Positions 15,695 through 23,289 of a stretch of 37,890 nucleotides of DNA are shown piece by piece. The translations under genes and the position numbers were made by a program. The notes under the pieces are model-generated. The model worked only from the letters and a program-made list of their open reading frames with translations, did no database searches and was not told where the DNA came from. Positions within the stretch are counted from its first letter, which is position 1. Every line of letters begins with the position of its first letter. This DNA comes from an uncultured Rhodospirillales bacterium (GTDB lineage Bacteria > Pseudomonadota > Alphaproteobacteria > Acetobacterales > Acetobacteraceae). The stretch is taken from assembly GCA_903823665.1 (NCBI GenBank), contig CAIJTR010000083.1, positions 1-37,890 on the forward strand, in the 5' to 3' direction.

Positions 15695-16459
15695 CTACTG
15701 CATCAACTCCGGCCCCTTGAGGTCGCGGATGCCGGCCTCAGGCAGAATGCCGAGCCTGCGCGCCACTTCCTGATAGGCTTCCTCCACCTTCCCGAGATCG
15801 CGGCGGAACCGGTCCTTGTCCATCTTCTCGTTGGTCTTGCTGTCCCACAGACGGCAATTATCCGGGCTCAGCTCGTCGGCCAGCACGATGCGCATGTCGT
15901 CATTCTCATACAGCCGGCCGAATTCCACCTTGAAATCCACCAGCGTGATGCCGACGCCCAGGAACAACCCGGTCAGGAAGTCATTGATGCGCAAAGTGAG
16001 CGCCACCATGTCATCCATGTCCTGCGTGCCCGCCCAGCCGAACGCGGTGATGTGCTCCTCGCCCACCATCGGGTTCTCCAGCGCCGCGTTCTTGTAATAA
16101 TACTCGATGATCGAGCGCGGCAGCCGGGTGCCCTCAGGAATGCCAAGCCGCTTGGACAGCGACCCCGCCGCAACATTGCGCACCACCACCTCGATGGGGA
16201 TGATCTCAACTTCGCGGATCAGCTGCTCGCGCATGTTCAAACGACGCACGAAATGCGTCGGCACGCCAATCTCGCCCAGGCGCAGCATCAGATATTCGCT
16301 GATCCGGTTGTTCAGCACCCCCTTGCCGGTGATGGTGCCCTTCTTCTGCGAATTGAACGCGGTGGCATCGTCCTTGAAATACTGCACGAGCGTGCCGGGT
16401 TCCGGCCCCTCGAACAGAATTTTGGCTTTGCCTTCATAAAGCTGACGACGACGGGCCAT
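15695..16459 (-). CDS. purC: SAICAR synthase, short bacterial form
   Basis: A 254-residue PurC of typical bacterial length. The ATG at 16459 ([17 protein letters not shown]) is chosen on family grounds; five extra residues are possible upstream. Motifs include [40 protein letters not shown] and [15 protein letters not shown]. It catalyses the same step as the longer enzyme at 14750-15685. It lies downstream of purB on the same strand (143 bp gap), so it probably belongs to the normal purine gene order, and the longer isozyme is the extra one. Two isozymes of one step side by side is notable. Confidence 0.95.
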   Translation of the reverse strand: MARRRQLYEGKAKILFEGPEPGTLVQYFKDDATAFNSQKKGTITGKGVLNNRISEYLMLRLGEIGVPTHFVRRLNMREQLIREVEIIPIEVVVRNVAAGSLSKRLGIPEGTRLPRSIIEYYYKNAALENPMVGEEHITAFGWAGTQDMDDMVALTLRINDFLTGLFLGVGITLVDFKVEFGRLYENDDMRIVLADELSPDNCRLWDSKTNEKMDKDRFRRDLGKVEEAYQEVARRLGILPEAGIRDLKGPELMQ

Positions 16460-16602
16460 ATGGCATTCCCCCAAGGGGACGAACCCCGTATGCGGCGCAG
16501 GTGGCCGCTGATTTTGCCCGTGACGCGTGTGTGGCCGGACGACTGACGTGGACCGGTATAGCAGGCACGAGCGGCCCGTGCCACGTCGCTGTCACATAGG
16601 CG

Positions 16603-17952
16603 CTAAGCGGCAGGCCCGGCCTCGCCAAACACCCGCTCATAAATCGCATCAACCTGCCGCAGATGCAGGCCCGCATCCATCGCGGCATCCAGCATCGCCG
16701 GCGGCACGCGCCCCGCCACCTCCGGATCAGCATCCAGATTCTGCCGGAAATTGCGATGCTCCGGCTGGCCCAGCGTGGACCACGTCGCCATCGCGTTGCG
16801 CTGAACAATCCGGTACGCGTCCTCCCGCGAAATCCCGGCACGCGCCAGCGCCAGCAAAATCTCGCCCGAATGCACCACGCCGCCCAGGCTTTCGAGGTTG
16901 GCGGCCATCCGCTCCGGATACACCGTCAACTTCTCCATCATTCCTGCCAGCCGCATCAGCGCGAAATCGAGCGTGATGGTGGCGTCCGGCCCGATGAAAC
17001 GCTCAACGCTCGAATGGCTGATATCCCGCTCATGCCACAGCGCCACGTTCTCCAACGCCGGAATAATCGCTGACCGCACCTGCCGCGCCAAACCGGTCAG
17101 GTTCTCGCTCAACACCGGATTGCGCTTATGCGGCATCGCCGAGCTGCCCTTTTGCCCGGCGTGGAAGAACTCCTCTGCCTCCCGCACTTCACTGCGCTGC
17201 AAATGCCGCACTTCCGTCGCCAGCCGCTCGATCCCGGTCGCCACCACGCCCAACGCGCAGAAGAACGCCGCATGGCGGTCGCGCGGGATCACCTGCGTCG
17301 AAACCGGCTCTGTCGAAAGCCCAAGCTTCTCGGCGACGAACGCCTCCACCTTCGGATCGACATGGGCGAACGTGCCCACGGCCCCGCTGATGGCACACAC
17401 CGCAATCTCCGCCCGCGCCGCCACCAAACGAGCCCGATTGCGCACAAACTCCGCATAATGCCCGGCGAGCTTCAGCCCAAAACTCGTCGGTTCCGCATGA
17501 ATGCCGTGGCTGCGGCCGATGGTCACCGTGTGCTTGAACTCAAACGCCCGCGCCTTCAGCGCCGCCAGCACCGCGTCCACGTCGGCAATCAACAGATCGC
17601 ACGCCTGCGTCAGCTGAACCGAAAGGCACGTGTCCAGCACGTCCGAACTCGTCATGCCGAGATGAACGAACCGGCTGTCCTCGCCAATGCCCTCCGCCAA
17701 CCACGTCAGAAACGCAATCACGTCATGGCGCGTCTCACGCTCAATGGCGTCGATCCGATCCAGATCAGCCTGGGTGATATGCGCCACCTTGGCGTCACCG
17801 CGCACGCGGATGTTCTGGGCGGACTCGATCGGGATTTCGCCAATTGAGGCCATGCCTTCGGCGGCGAGCGCTTCGATCTCAAACCAGATCTTGAAGCGGT
17901 TTTCGGGGGCCCAGATGGCGGCCATCTCGGGGCGGCTGTAACGCGGAACCAT
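16603..17952 (-). CDS. purB: Adenylosuccinate lyase
   Basis: A 449-residue lyase of the fumarase/aspartase superfamily. It acts twice in purine synthesis, splitting SAICAR and adenylosuccinate and releasing fumarate each time. Start MVPRYSRPEM at 17952 matches the usual PurB N-terminus; an ATG ten codons upstream is possible. Visible motifs are HLGMTSSDVLDT, GRSHGIHAEPTSFGLK and the superfamily signature GSSAMPHKRNP, whose flexible loop carries the catalytic serine. It precedes the short purC on the same strand, a functional pairing because PurC makes the substrate of PurB. Confidence 0.96.
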   Translation of the reverse strand: MVPRYSRPEMAAIWAPENRFKIWFEIEALAAEGMASIGEIPIESAQNIRVRGDAKVAHITQADLDRIDAIERETRHDVIAFLTWLAEGIGEDSRFVHLGMTSSDVLDTCLSVQLTQACDLLIADVDAVLAALKARAFEFKHTVTIGRSHGIHAEPTSFGLKLAGHYAEFVRNRARLVAARAEIAVCAISGAVGTFAHVDPKVEAFVAEKLGLSTEPVSTQVIPRDRHAAFFCALGVVATGIERLATEVRHLQRSEVREAEEFFHAGQKGSSAMPHKRNPVLSENLTGLARQVRSAIIPALENVALWHERDISHSSVERFIGPDATITLDFALMRLAGMMEKLTVYPERMAANLESLGGVVHSGEILLALARAGISREDAYRIVQRNAMATWSTLGQPEHRNFRQNLDADPEVAGRVPPAMLDAAMDAGLHLRQVDAIYERVFGEAGPAA

Positions 17953-18024
17953 TGTTTTTCGCCCAATCTCGTGCTGCCTCATGGTTTAAGACGCACCCGC
18001 CCGCCCCGCAACGCAGGATGACGA

Positions 18025-18615
18025 ATGTTCGACCCCGGATTTATGCAGGAGCTGTCAGCCCTGGCGCAGGTGCTGCTCGTCGATATCACCCTGGCGGGCG
18101 ACAACGCGGTGGTGGTGGGCCTCGCCGTCGCCGGCCTCCCCCCGCATCAAAAACGCCCGGCGATCATCGTGGGCATCGGCGCGGCCACCGTGCTGCGGAT
18201 CGCCTTGGGTGCGATCACGGTGCAGTTGCTCGCCATCGTGGGCCTTCTGCTCGCCGGCGGGCTGTTGCTGCTCTGGGTCGCCTACAAAATGTATCGAGAA
18301 CTTCGCCGAGACAGCCACGCCGCCGTTGTGATCGAGCAGAAGACCATGGCCCAGGCGATGCTGCAGATCGTGCTGGCCGACCTCTCCATGAGCCTGGACA
18401 ACGTGCTGGCCGTGGCCGGTGCCGCGGACGGACACATCTGGGTGCTTGCCACCGGCCTCGTGTTCTCAGTGGTGCTGATGGGCGTTGCCGCCAGCTTCAT
18501 CGCAAACCTGCTGGAGCGCTACCGCTGGATCGCCTGGGTCGGGTTGGCAGTGGTGCTCTACATCGCACTCAAGCTGATCTGGGAGGGCGGGCTGGACGTG
18601 TGGGCGCATCTGTAG
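18025..18615 (+). CDS. TerC family integral membrane protein
   Basis: A 196-residue protein with about six to seven transmembrane segments. It has the internal duplication typical of TerC/YjbE proteins: VDITLAGDNAVVVGLAVAG (Asp20, Asp26) and ADLSMSLDNVLAVAGAADG (Asp119, Asp125). These acidic membrane motifs are thought to bind or move metal ions. Relatives are linked to tellurite resistance and, in several bacteria, to manganese export or metal loading of exported enzymes. It is divergent from purB by 72 bp. No room or signal for a yybP-ykoY manganese riboswitch was seen upstream. Confidence 0.9.
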   Translation: MFDPGFMQELSALAQVLLVDITLAGDNAVVVGLAVAGLPPHQKRPAIIVGIGAATVLRIALGAITVQLLAIVGLLLAGGLLLLWVAYKMYRELRRDSHAAVVIEQKTMAQAMLQIVLADLSMSLDNVLAVAGAADGHIWVLATGLVFSVVLMGVAASFIANLLERYRWIAWVGLAVVLYIALKLIWEGGLDVWAHL

Positions 18616-18638
18616 GCCGAGTACCACCCGACCTACAG
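18610..18638. terminator. Possible bidirectional terminator hairpin
   Basis: CTGTAGG (18610-18616) and CCTACAG (18632-18638) can pair across a 15-base loop in the 37-bp spacer between the convergent terC-family and alcohol dehydrogenase genes. The stem includes the terC-family stop. There is no T-run, so support is weak. Confidence 0.25.
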
Positions 18639-18652
18639 TTCGCCAACAAGCG

Positions 18653-19753
18653 TCAGGCTTCCGTTGTGTGTGCTTTCAACGACGCCATGTCGATGACAAA
18701 GCGAAACCGCACGTCTTCGTCGATAACCTGTTTGTAGGCCTTGTTGATATCCTCGATCGGAATGATCTGGATGTCCGGACCAATGCCGTGTTTGGCGCAG
18801 AAATCCAGCACTTCTTGCGTGTCCGCAATACTCCCGATCAGCGATCCCGCCACGCTGCGGCGAGAGAAAGCCACCTGCGCGTTGTTCACCCGTTCCATCA
18901 TCTCCAGCGCGCCCACAATCACAATCGTGCAGTTCCGCTTGAGGAGCTGGATGTAGGGGTTGATATCGTGTTTTTGCGGGATGGTGGACAGCATGAAGTC
19001 GAAATGCCCTTTAAGCTCGGTAAATTTCGCCTTGTCAGACTCAAGCACGCCCGCCACGCCCAGCTTGTCCGCCTCGCTCAGTTTTTCGGGCGTGTGGGTG
19101 AACACCGTCACCTCCGCCCCCATCGCCTTGGCGATTTTGACGGCCATGTCACCGAGCCCGCCAAAGCCGATGATGCCCACCTTGTCGCCCGGCTTCACAC
19201 CCCAATGCTTCATCGGCGAATAGGTCGTCACCCCCGCACACAGAATGGGTGCCGCGACCTCGGGCTTTAGCGCGGCGGGGATTTTCAGCGCGAAATCCTC
19301 ACGCACCACCAGCACGCTCGAATAGCCGCCATAGGTGTTGTCGAAGCCATACATATTCTGGCCGGTGCAGGCCAGCGAGGACGGGATCATCGGGCCATTG
19401 TAGGTGGACAGAAACCCGTTCGCGCCCTCGCAGTAATTCTGCTCACCCGCGATGCAGGGCGCACAGGCGCGACACGAATCGACCATGCAGCCAACGCCCA
19501 CCACATCGCCCACCGCATGCAGCGCGACGCCCGGCCCGCAATGCGTCACACGCCCGACCACCTCATGCCCGGGCATGCAGGGATAGACCGTGTTCGACCA
19601 CTCATTCTTCGCCTGATGAATGTCCGAATGGCAAACACCGCAGAACAGCACTTCAATTTCAATTTCGTGCGCGGCCGGGGCGGCCCGCTCAAACTCCAGC
19701 GGCTTCAGATTGCTGAAGCTATGATGTGCGGCATATCCAATGGCATGGGTCAT
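18653..19753 (-). CDS. Zinc-dependent NAD(P) alcohol dehydrogenase (YahK/cinnamyl-alcohol type)
   Basis: A 366-residue medium-chain dehydrogenase. The ATG at 19753 has AAGGAG seven bases upstream. Catalytic zinc ligands are Cys38 (CGVCHSD), His63 (GHEVVG) and Cys172 (CAGVTTYSP). The structural zinc cysteines are 94, 97, 100 and 108. The coenzyme motif is GFGGLG at 196-201. The sequence follows the YahK/CAD pattern, which reduces a broad range of aldehydes, usually with NADPH. It stands alone, convergent with the terC-family gene. A 13-bp palindrome just upstream of the start may be an operator. Confidence 0.92.
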   Translation of the reverse strand: MTHAIGYAAHHSFSNLKPLEFERAAPAAHEIEIEVLFCGVCHSDIHQAKNEWSNTVYPCMPGHEVVGRVTHCGPGVALHAVGDVVGVGCMVDSCRACAPCIAGEQNYCEGANGFLSTYNGPMIPSSLACTGQNMYGFDNTYGGYSSVLVVREDFALKIPAALKPEVAAPILCAGVTTYSPMKHWGVKPGDKVGIIGFGGLGDMAVKIAKAMGAEVTVFTHTPEKLSEADKLGVAGVLESDKAKFTELKGHFDFMLSTIPQKHDINPYIQLLKRNCTIVIVGALEMMERVNNAQVAFSRRSVAGSLIGSIADTQEVLDFCAKHGIGPDIQIIPIEDINKAYKQVIDEDVRFRFVIDMASLKAHTTEA

Positions 19754-19781
19754 GGGGTCGCTCCTTGTCCGGAGCACGGAT

Positions 19782-19794
19782 GTGCGGTCCGCAC
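19782..19794. promoter_or_regulatory. Palindrome upstream of the alcohol dehydrogenase, possible operator
   Basis: GTGCGG-T-CCGCAC is a perfect inverted repeat centred about 35 bases upstream of the alcohol dehydrogenase start. Size and place suit a repressor or activator site, but the regulator is not identified, and it may be chance in GC-rich DNA. Confidence 0.3.
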
Positions 19795-19849
19795 GCGGGC
19801 ACGAGCAACGGTCGGAAATTACCCAGCGCAGTCGGTCATGACGAGCGCC

Positions 19850-20584
19850 TCACCCCAACAACCCCTCCCGCCTAAAACTGAGCCAGCGCCCGTTGCCCAC
19901 GATCACGTGGTCATGCAGCACAATCCCCAGCGCCTCCGCGGCACTCTTGATCTCCTTCGTCATGTCGATATCGGCACGTGACGGGGTGGGGTCGCCGCTG
20001 GGGTGGTTGTGGACGACGATGATGGCCGTTGCGTGCAAATCCAGCGCGCGCTTCACCACTTCGCGGGGATAGACCGGCGTATGGTTGACGGTGCCGCGCG
20101 CCTGCGCCTCATCGGCCAGCAGGCGGTTGCGGTTGTCGAGGAACAGCACGCGGAATTGCTCAATCCGCTCTCGCGCCAGCACCGCGTTGAGATAGCCCAT
20201 CAGCGCGTCCCAGTTGGTCAGCAACGGCCGGTCGATCACCTCCGCACGGGCCAGCCGCAACGCCGCCGCCTGCACGGTTTTCAGCGCCGCCGCCCCAGCC
20301 TCCCCCACGCCCTCCACGCCCTGCAGATCACGCAACGGGGCAGAGATGGCGGCGGCGTAGCTGCCGAAGCGGGTGATCAGCGCGCGGGCAATCGGCTTGG
20401 TGTCTCGTCGCGGCAGCGCGATGAACAGCACCATTTCGAGCAACTCGTGATCCGCCAGCGCCTCGGGTCCCGCCGTCAGCAGACGGTGGCGCAGCCGCTG
20501 GCGATGGCCCTCGGCGGTGATTGCTGCAACCGGCGGGTCGAGCAGATCGGATTGTTCAGCGAAACCTGTTCTGCGTGTGGCCAT
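19850..20584 (-). CDS. radC: RadC family JAB/MPN-domain protein
   Basis: A 244-residue protein. The N-terminal half has a helix-hairpin-helix-like region (LQGVEGVGEAGAAALKTVQA). The C-terminal half is the JAB1/MPN metalloprotease-like domain, with the zinc-binding motif HNHPSGDPTPSRAD and the closing segment LGIVLHDHVIVGNGRWLSFR. RadC was named for DNA repair, but that role has been questioned and the true function is uncertain. Length is normal. It lies about 50 bp downstream of the thioesterase gene on the same strand and may share a transcript with map and the thioesterase. Confidence 0.94.
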   Translation of the reverse strand: MATRRTGFAEQSDLLDPPVAAITAEGHRQRLRHRLLTAGPEALADHELLEMVLFIALPRRDTKPIARALITRFGSYAAAISAPLRDLQGVEGVGEAGAAALKTVQAAALRLARAEVIDRPLLTNWDALMGYLNAVLARERIEQFRVLFLDNRNRLLADEAQARGTVNHTPVYPREVVKRALDLHATAIIVVHNHPSGDPTPSRADIDMTKEIKSAAEALGIVLHDHVIVGNGRWLSFRREGLLG

Positions 20585-20635
20585 ACGCGCAGGCTGGCAG
20601 GCGATGGTCAGCGGGGCGGGAACGCCGCGTCAGTT

Positions 20636-21046
20636 TCAGGTGAAATCGGGGTCGAGCCAACGCTCAAAATCCGCCCGCCACGACTCTTCGAGCACCACCG
20701 CGCGGCGCGTTTCGGTGTCGATCACGGCGAGCACCGAGACGGCGCGGGAGACGATCTCCCCGTTCAGCGAAAGCCGCTGGCGCAGCGTGAAGGATTTGGT
20801 GCCGATGCGCACGATGGCGCTCTCGATGGCAACCTCACCCGGCCAGTTCATCTCGCGCAGGAAATCCACCTCCAGCCGCGCAATCACCACGCCTCGCCCG
20901 GCAGCCGGAGACAGCAGACCGGCCTGTTCCAACATCTCCGCACGGCCTGCCTCATACATCACCGCATAGATGGCGTTGTTGACGTGGCCGAGGCGGTCCG
21001 TGTCGCAGAAGCGCAGCCGCTGATGCGTGGTGAAAGGCATGCCCAT
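20636..21046 (-). CDS. Acyl-CoA thioesterase, hotdog fold (4HBT/YbgC-like)
   Basis: A 136-residue hotdog-fold protein. The signature CDTDRLGHVNNAIYAVMYEAGR places the catalytic Asp in the first helix region, as in 4-hydroxybenzoyl-CoA thioesterase relatives. It probably cleaves short or medium acyl-CoAs; the substrate is unknown. The ATG at 21046 is preferred, with another two codons later (21040). The start sits just after a 14-bp tandem duplication at the end of the upstream map gene, leaving 13 bp between the map stop and this start. Confidence 0.88.
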   Translation of the reverse strand: MGMPFTTHQRLRFCDTDRLGHVNNAIYAVMYEAGRAEMLEQAGLLSPAAGRGVVIARLEVDFLREMNWPGEVAIESAIVRIGTKSFTLRQRLSLNGEIVSRAVSVLAVIDTETRRAVVLEESWRADFERWLDPDFT

Positions 21047-21068
21047 CAAACCGAGCCCATCAAACCGG
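21041..21068. repeat. 14-bp tandem duplication at the map stop / thioesterase start
   Basis: GCCCATCAAACCGA (21041-21054) is followed directly by GCCCATCAAACCGG (21055-21068). They differ only at the last base. On the coding (reverse) strand each copy carries TGATG, a stop-start overlap. The first read (21068 to 21055) ends map; the second holds the thioesterase start. Confidence 0.9.
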
Positions 21069-21863
21069 ATAGGGCGGCTTGAACAGCCCAGCCGGTGACA
21101 GCGTGAAGATCTCGGCCCCCGTCTCAGTCACGCCGATCATGTGCTCGAACTGCGCAGACAGAGAGCGGTCACGCGTCACCGCTGTCCAGCCGTCATCGAG
21201 CACTTTCACCTCGGGCCTGCCGGCGTTTACCATCGGCTCGATGGTGAAGAACATGCCGGGCCTCAACTCCGGGCCTTCGCCGGGCTTGCCGTAATGCAGA
21301 ATGTTCGGCGGCGCGTGAAAGCGCTTGCCGATGCCGTGGCCGCAGAAATCACGCACCACCGAAAAGCGCTGGCCTTCGACGTAGCTTTGGATGGCGTGGC
21401 CAAGATCACCCAATGTGGCACCGGGCTTCACCGCCGCAATGCCGCGCATCAGCGCCTCATGCGTGCAGTCGATCAGGTTGCGCGCCTTCGTGGACGGCGG
21501 GCCCGCGCAATACATTCGGCTGCTGTCGCCATACCAGCCATCGAGGATCACCGTGATGTCGATATTGACGATGTCACCGGAGATCAGCGCCCGCTCGCCA
21601 GGAATACCATGGCACACGACGTGGTTGATCGAAATGCAGGTCGATTTTGGATAGCCGCGATAGTTCAGCGGTGCCGGAATGGCGTTATGCGCCAGAATGA
21701 ACTCGTGGCAAATCGTGTCCAGTGCCAGCGTGGTGATGCCGGGGCGTACGTGCTGGGTGATCATGTCCAGCGTCTCGGCGGCCAATCTGCCAGCCGCACG
21801 CATCGGCGCGAAATCCTCGGGCCGATGTATGGTGATCCGTCTTTGTTCGGCGCTGCCGTCCAT
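21060..21863 (-). CDS. map: Type I methionine aminopeptidase
   Basis: A 267-residue enzyme that removes the initiator methionine from new proteins. The ATG at 21863 has GGAG seven bases upstream, and the longer frame upstream is not family-like. The five metal ligands and nearby histidine are in place: His85 (NHVVCHG), Asp102 (NIDITV), Asp113 (YGDSSRMY), His176 (CGHGIGK), Glu209 (TIEPMV) and Glu240 (FEHMIGVTE). Length fits the bacterial type I class without an N-terminal extension. It appears to head a map-thioesterase-radC gene string. Confidence 0.96.
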   Translation of the reverse strand: MDGSAEQRRITIHRPEDFAPMRAAGRLAAETLDMITQHVRPGITTLALDTICHEFILAHNAIPAPLNYRGYPKSTCISINHVVCHGIPGERALISGDIVNIDITVILDGWYGDSSRMYCAGPPSTKARNLIDCTHEALMRGIAAVKPGATLGDLGHAIQSYVEGQRFSVVRDFCGHGIGKRFHAPPNILHYGKPGEGPELRPGMFFTIEPMVNAGRPEVKVLDDGWTAVTRDRSLSAQFEHMIGVTETGAEIFTLSPAGLFKPPYPV

Positions 21864-22032
21864 CTTCAAGCTCCGCCAGCCAGCACAATGCGGGTGCTGG
21901 CCATCATCCGCCCAAGATGCGCATGCGAGGGCGCGAGTGCAAGCCGTATCAGGAGGGTGATGCTGACAGAGACGAACCCGTCCATTATCCGGCGAGCCCA
22001 CGTGACGGCATCAGCAGCAGCCAGGCAATTGG

Positions 22033-22644
22033 TTATTGCGGCGGGTCGATGCCGTCCTTGCTGACAGTCACGCGTTGGACGGTGAAGGTGCCGTCTGCGT
22101 TCCTGACGCCTCGGGCGAAGACTTTGGCACCCGGCTTGAGGTCAGACATTTCGGCGGGAATGCCCATGATGATCGGCACGCCGACAGGTACGACGATATC
22201 AATTGGCGTGCCCTTGTAGGCCATTGTGAGCTTTTCGCCCGAATTGGCGGAAACCATCGAGCTTACGATGGCATTGGTCATTGTCGATCCAGGTGCCAGA
22301 TCCCAGTCGTAATGCCCCTGCGCCGTGCCACGCAGCGAATCTGGCAATATTTGCAGATAGGAGGCGACCAGCGTGCCATCCGGCTGCGGCGTGGCGACGG
22401 TTGCCACGAACGTATCGGCCTTGATATCGCTCATCGCCATCCGCTTCAGCGCGCCGGGCTTGAAGCCGTCAGGCAGAACCACCTTCTCCGTCGGCCCCTC
22501 ACGCGTGGCGACGGTCAGCATGGCCCCGTCAAGGCTGATGATGCTGCCACGGACAGATGATTGCGCTGTTTGCGCCAACGTGTTCGCAGAAGCCGCAACC
22601 ATGAGGAGGCCAGCGATAATGATGGTCCGGCGTGTCGGTATCAT
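22033..22644 (-). CDS. Exported protein of unknown function
   Basis: A 203-residue protein with an N-terminal signal peptide (basic MIPTRR, then IIIAGLLMVAASANTLA, with a likely cut after AQ). The ATG at 22644 has GGAG at a good distance. The mature part is rich in beta-type sequence with two similar-looking segments (VRGSIISLDGAMLTVATREG and LKPGAKVFARGVRNADGTF), which suggests small OB-like or DUF5666-like domains; that is tentative. It follows the pqiABC operon on the same strand, 72 bp after pqiC, so it may be co-transcribed and act in the envelope. No catalytic motif was recognised. Confidence 0.78.
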   Translation of the reverse strand: MIPTRRTIIIAGLLMVAASANTLAQTAQSSVRGSIISLDGAMLTVATREGPTEKVVLPDGFKPGALKRMAMSDIKADTFVATVATPQPDGTLVASYLQILPDSLRGTAQGHYDWDLAPGSTMTNAIVSSMVSANSGEKLTMAYKGTPIDIVVPVGVPIIMGIPAEMSDLKPGAKVFARGVRNADGTFTVQRVTVSKDGIDPPQ

Positions 22645-22716
22645 GGGTCGCTCCGATCTGCTTGCGTCGGGCAGACGCATAAAGGTGCCTGCCTCACGCC
22701 GATACCTGGTGGCTGA

Positions 22717-23289
22717 TTACATAGCCGCAATCTGTGTTGCGATATAATCGGCAAGTTGGCCCAAGGCCGCACTCATGGAAGCCACGTGAGCCTGCGTGGT
22801 GGTGCCCGCTGCCGGGACCGTGATCCGCCGCGTGGTGGCGGTGGCCGTTTTGCCGTCCGGCCGCAATGCCACCTGGGCGAGCAGCACCATGCTGCCATCG
22901 CTCTCAGCATCGAGCCGCTGGATGTCGATCTCCAGCACAAGGTCAGCACGGGTGGAGATGGCACCTGACTCCGCAAAAACAGCAGCATCCGGAAGGCGGC
23001 GAACCAGGTTTTCCACCATCACGCGGTCGAGCATGCCTGCGAACGGTTCACCCCAATGATCGGCCTCGGCCAGTTGCAGGCGAAACGCCTGTGTGCTGCG
23101 GACGATCTCTGGGCGATCAAGATAGCCGGCAACGCCGATGCGGTGCAGCTCGATGCCAAGCCTGCGGCTGCGGCGCGGTTCACCGGGAACCGCGGCCAGC
23201 GTGTAGAGTGCTGGGGGCGGCGATCCGGTGCAGCGGGATAGGGCGAGGGCTGCAAACCCAAGGATCACGGCACGGCGCGGGGTGTTCAT
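22717..23289 (-). CDS. pqiC: PqiC-like ABC-type transport auxiliary protein (YmbA family)
   Basis: A 190-residue protein with an N-terminal hydrophobic segment ending in ALSRCTG (Cys20), followed by PPALYTLAAVPG, the usual opening of PqiC/YmbA. In E. coli PqiC is an outer-membrane lipoprotein that works with PqiA and PqiB in envelope lipid transport. The lipobox is unusual because Arg stands just before the cysteine where Gly, Ala or Ser is expected. The start overlaps the pqiB stop as ATGA. Position as the last of three coupled genes supports the assignment. Confidence 0.85.
   Translation of the reverse strand: MNTPRRAVILGFAALALSRCTGSPPPALYTLAAVPGEPRRSRRLGIELHRIGVAGYLDRPEIVRSTQAFRLQLAEADHWGEPFAGMLDRVMVENLVRRLPDAAVFAESGAISTRADLVLEIDIQRLDAESDGSMVLLAQVALRPDGKTATATTRRITVPAAGTTTQAHVASMSAALGQLADYIATQIAAM

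Noticed and set aside
16562-16583. GGCACG/CGTGCC hairpin between purB and purC as a terminator
   Set aside because: Short GC stem without T-run in GC-rich DNA; equally likely by chance, and termination between the two pur genes is not otherwise supported.
17953-18024. Possible yybP-ykoY manganese riboswitch before the TerC-family gene
   Set aside because: Only 72 bp separate it from purB, and no riboswitch core was seen.
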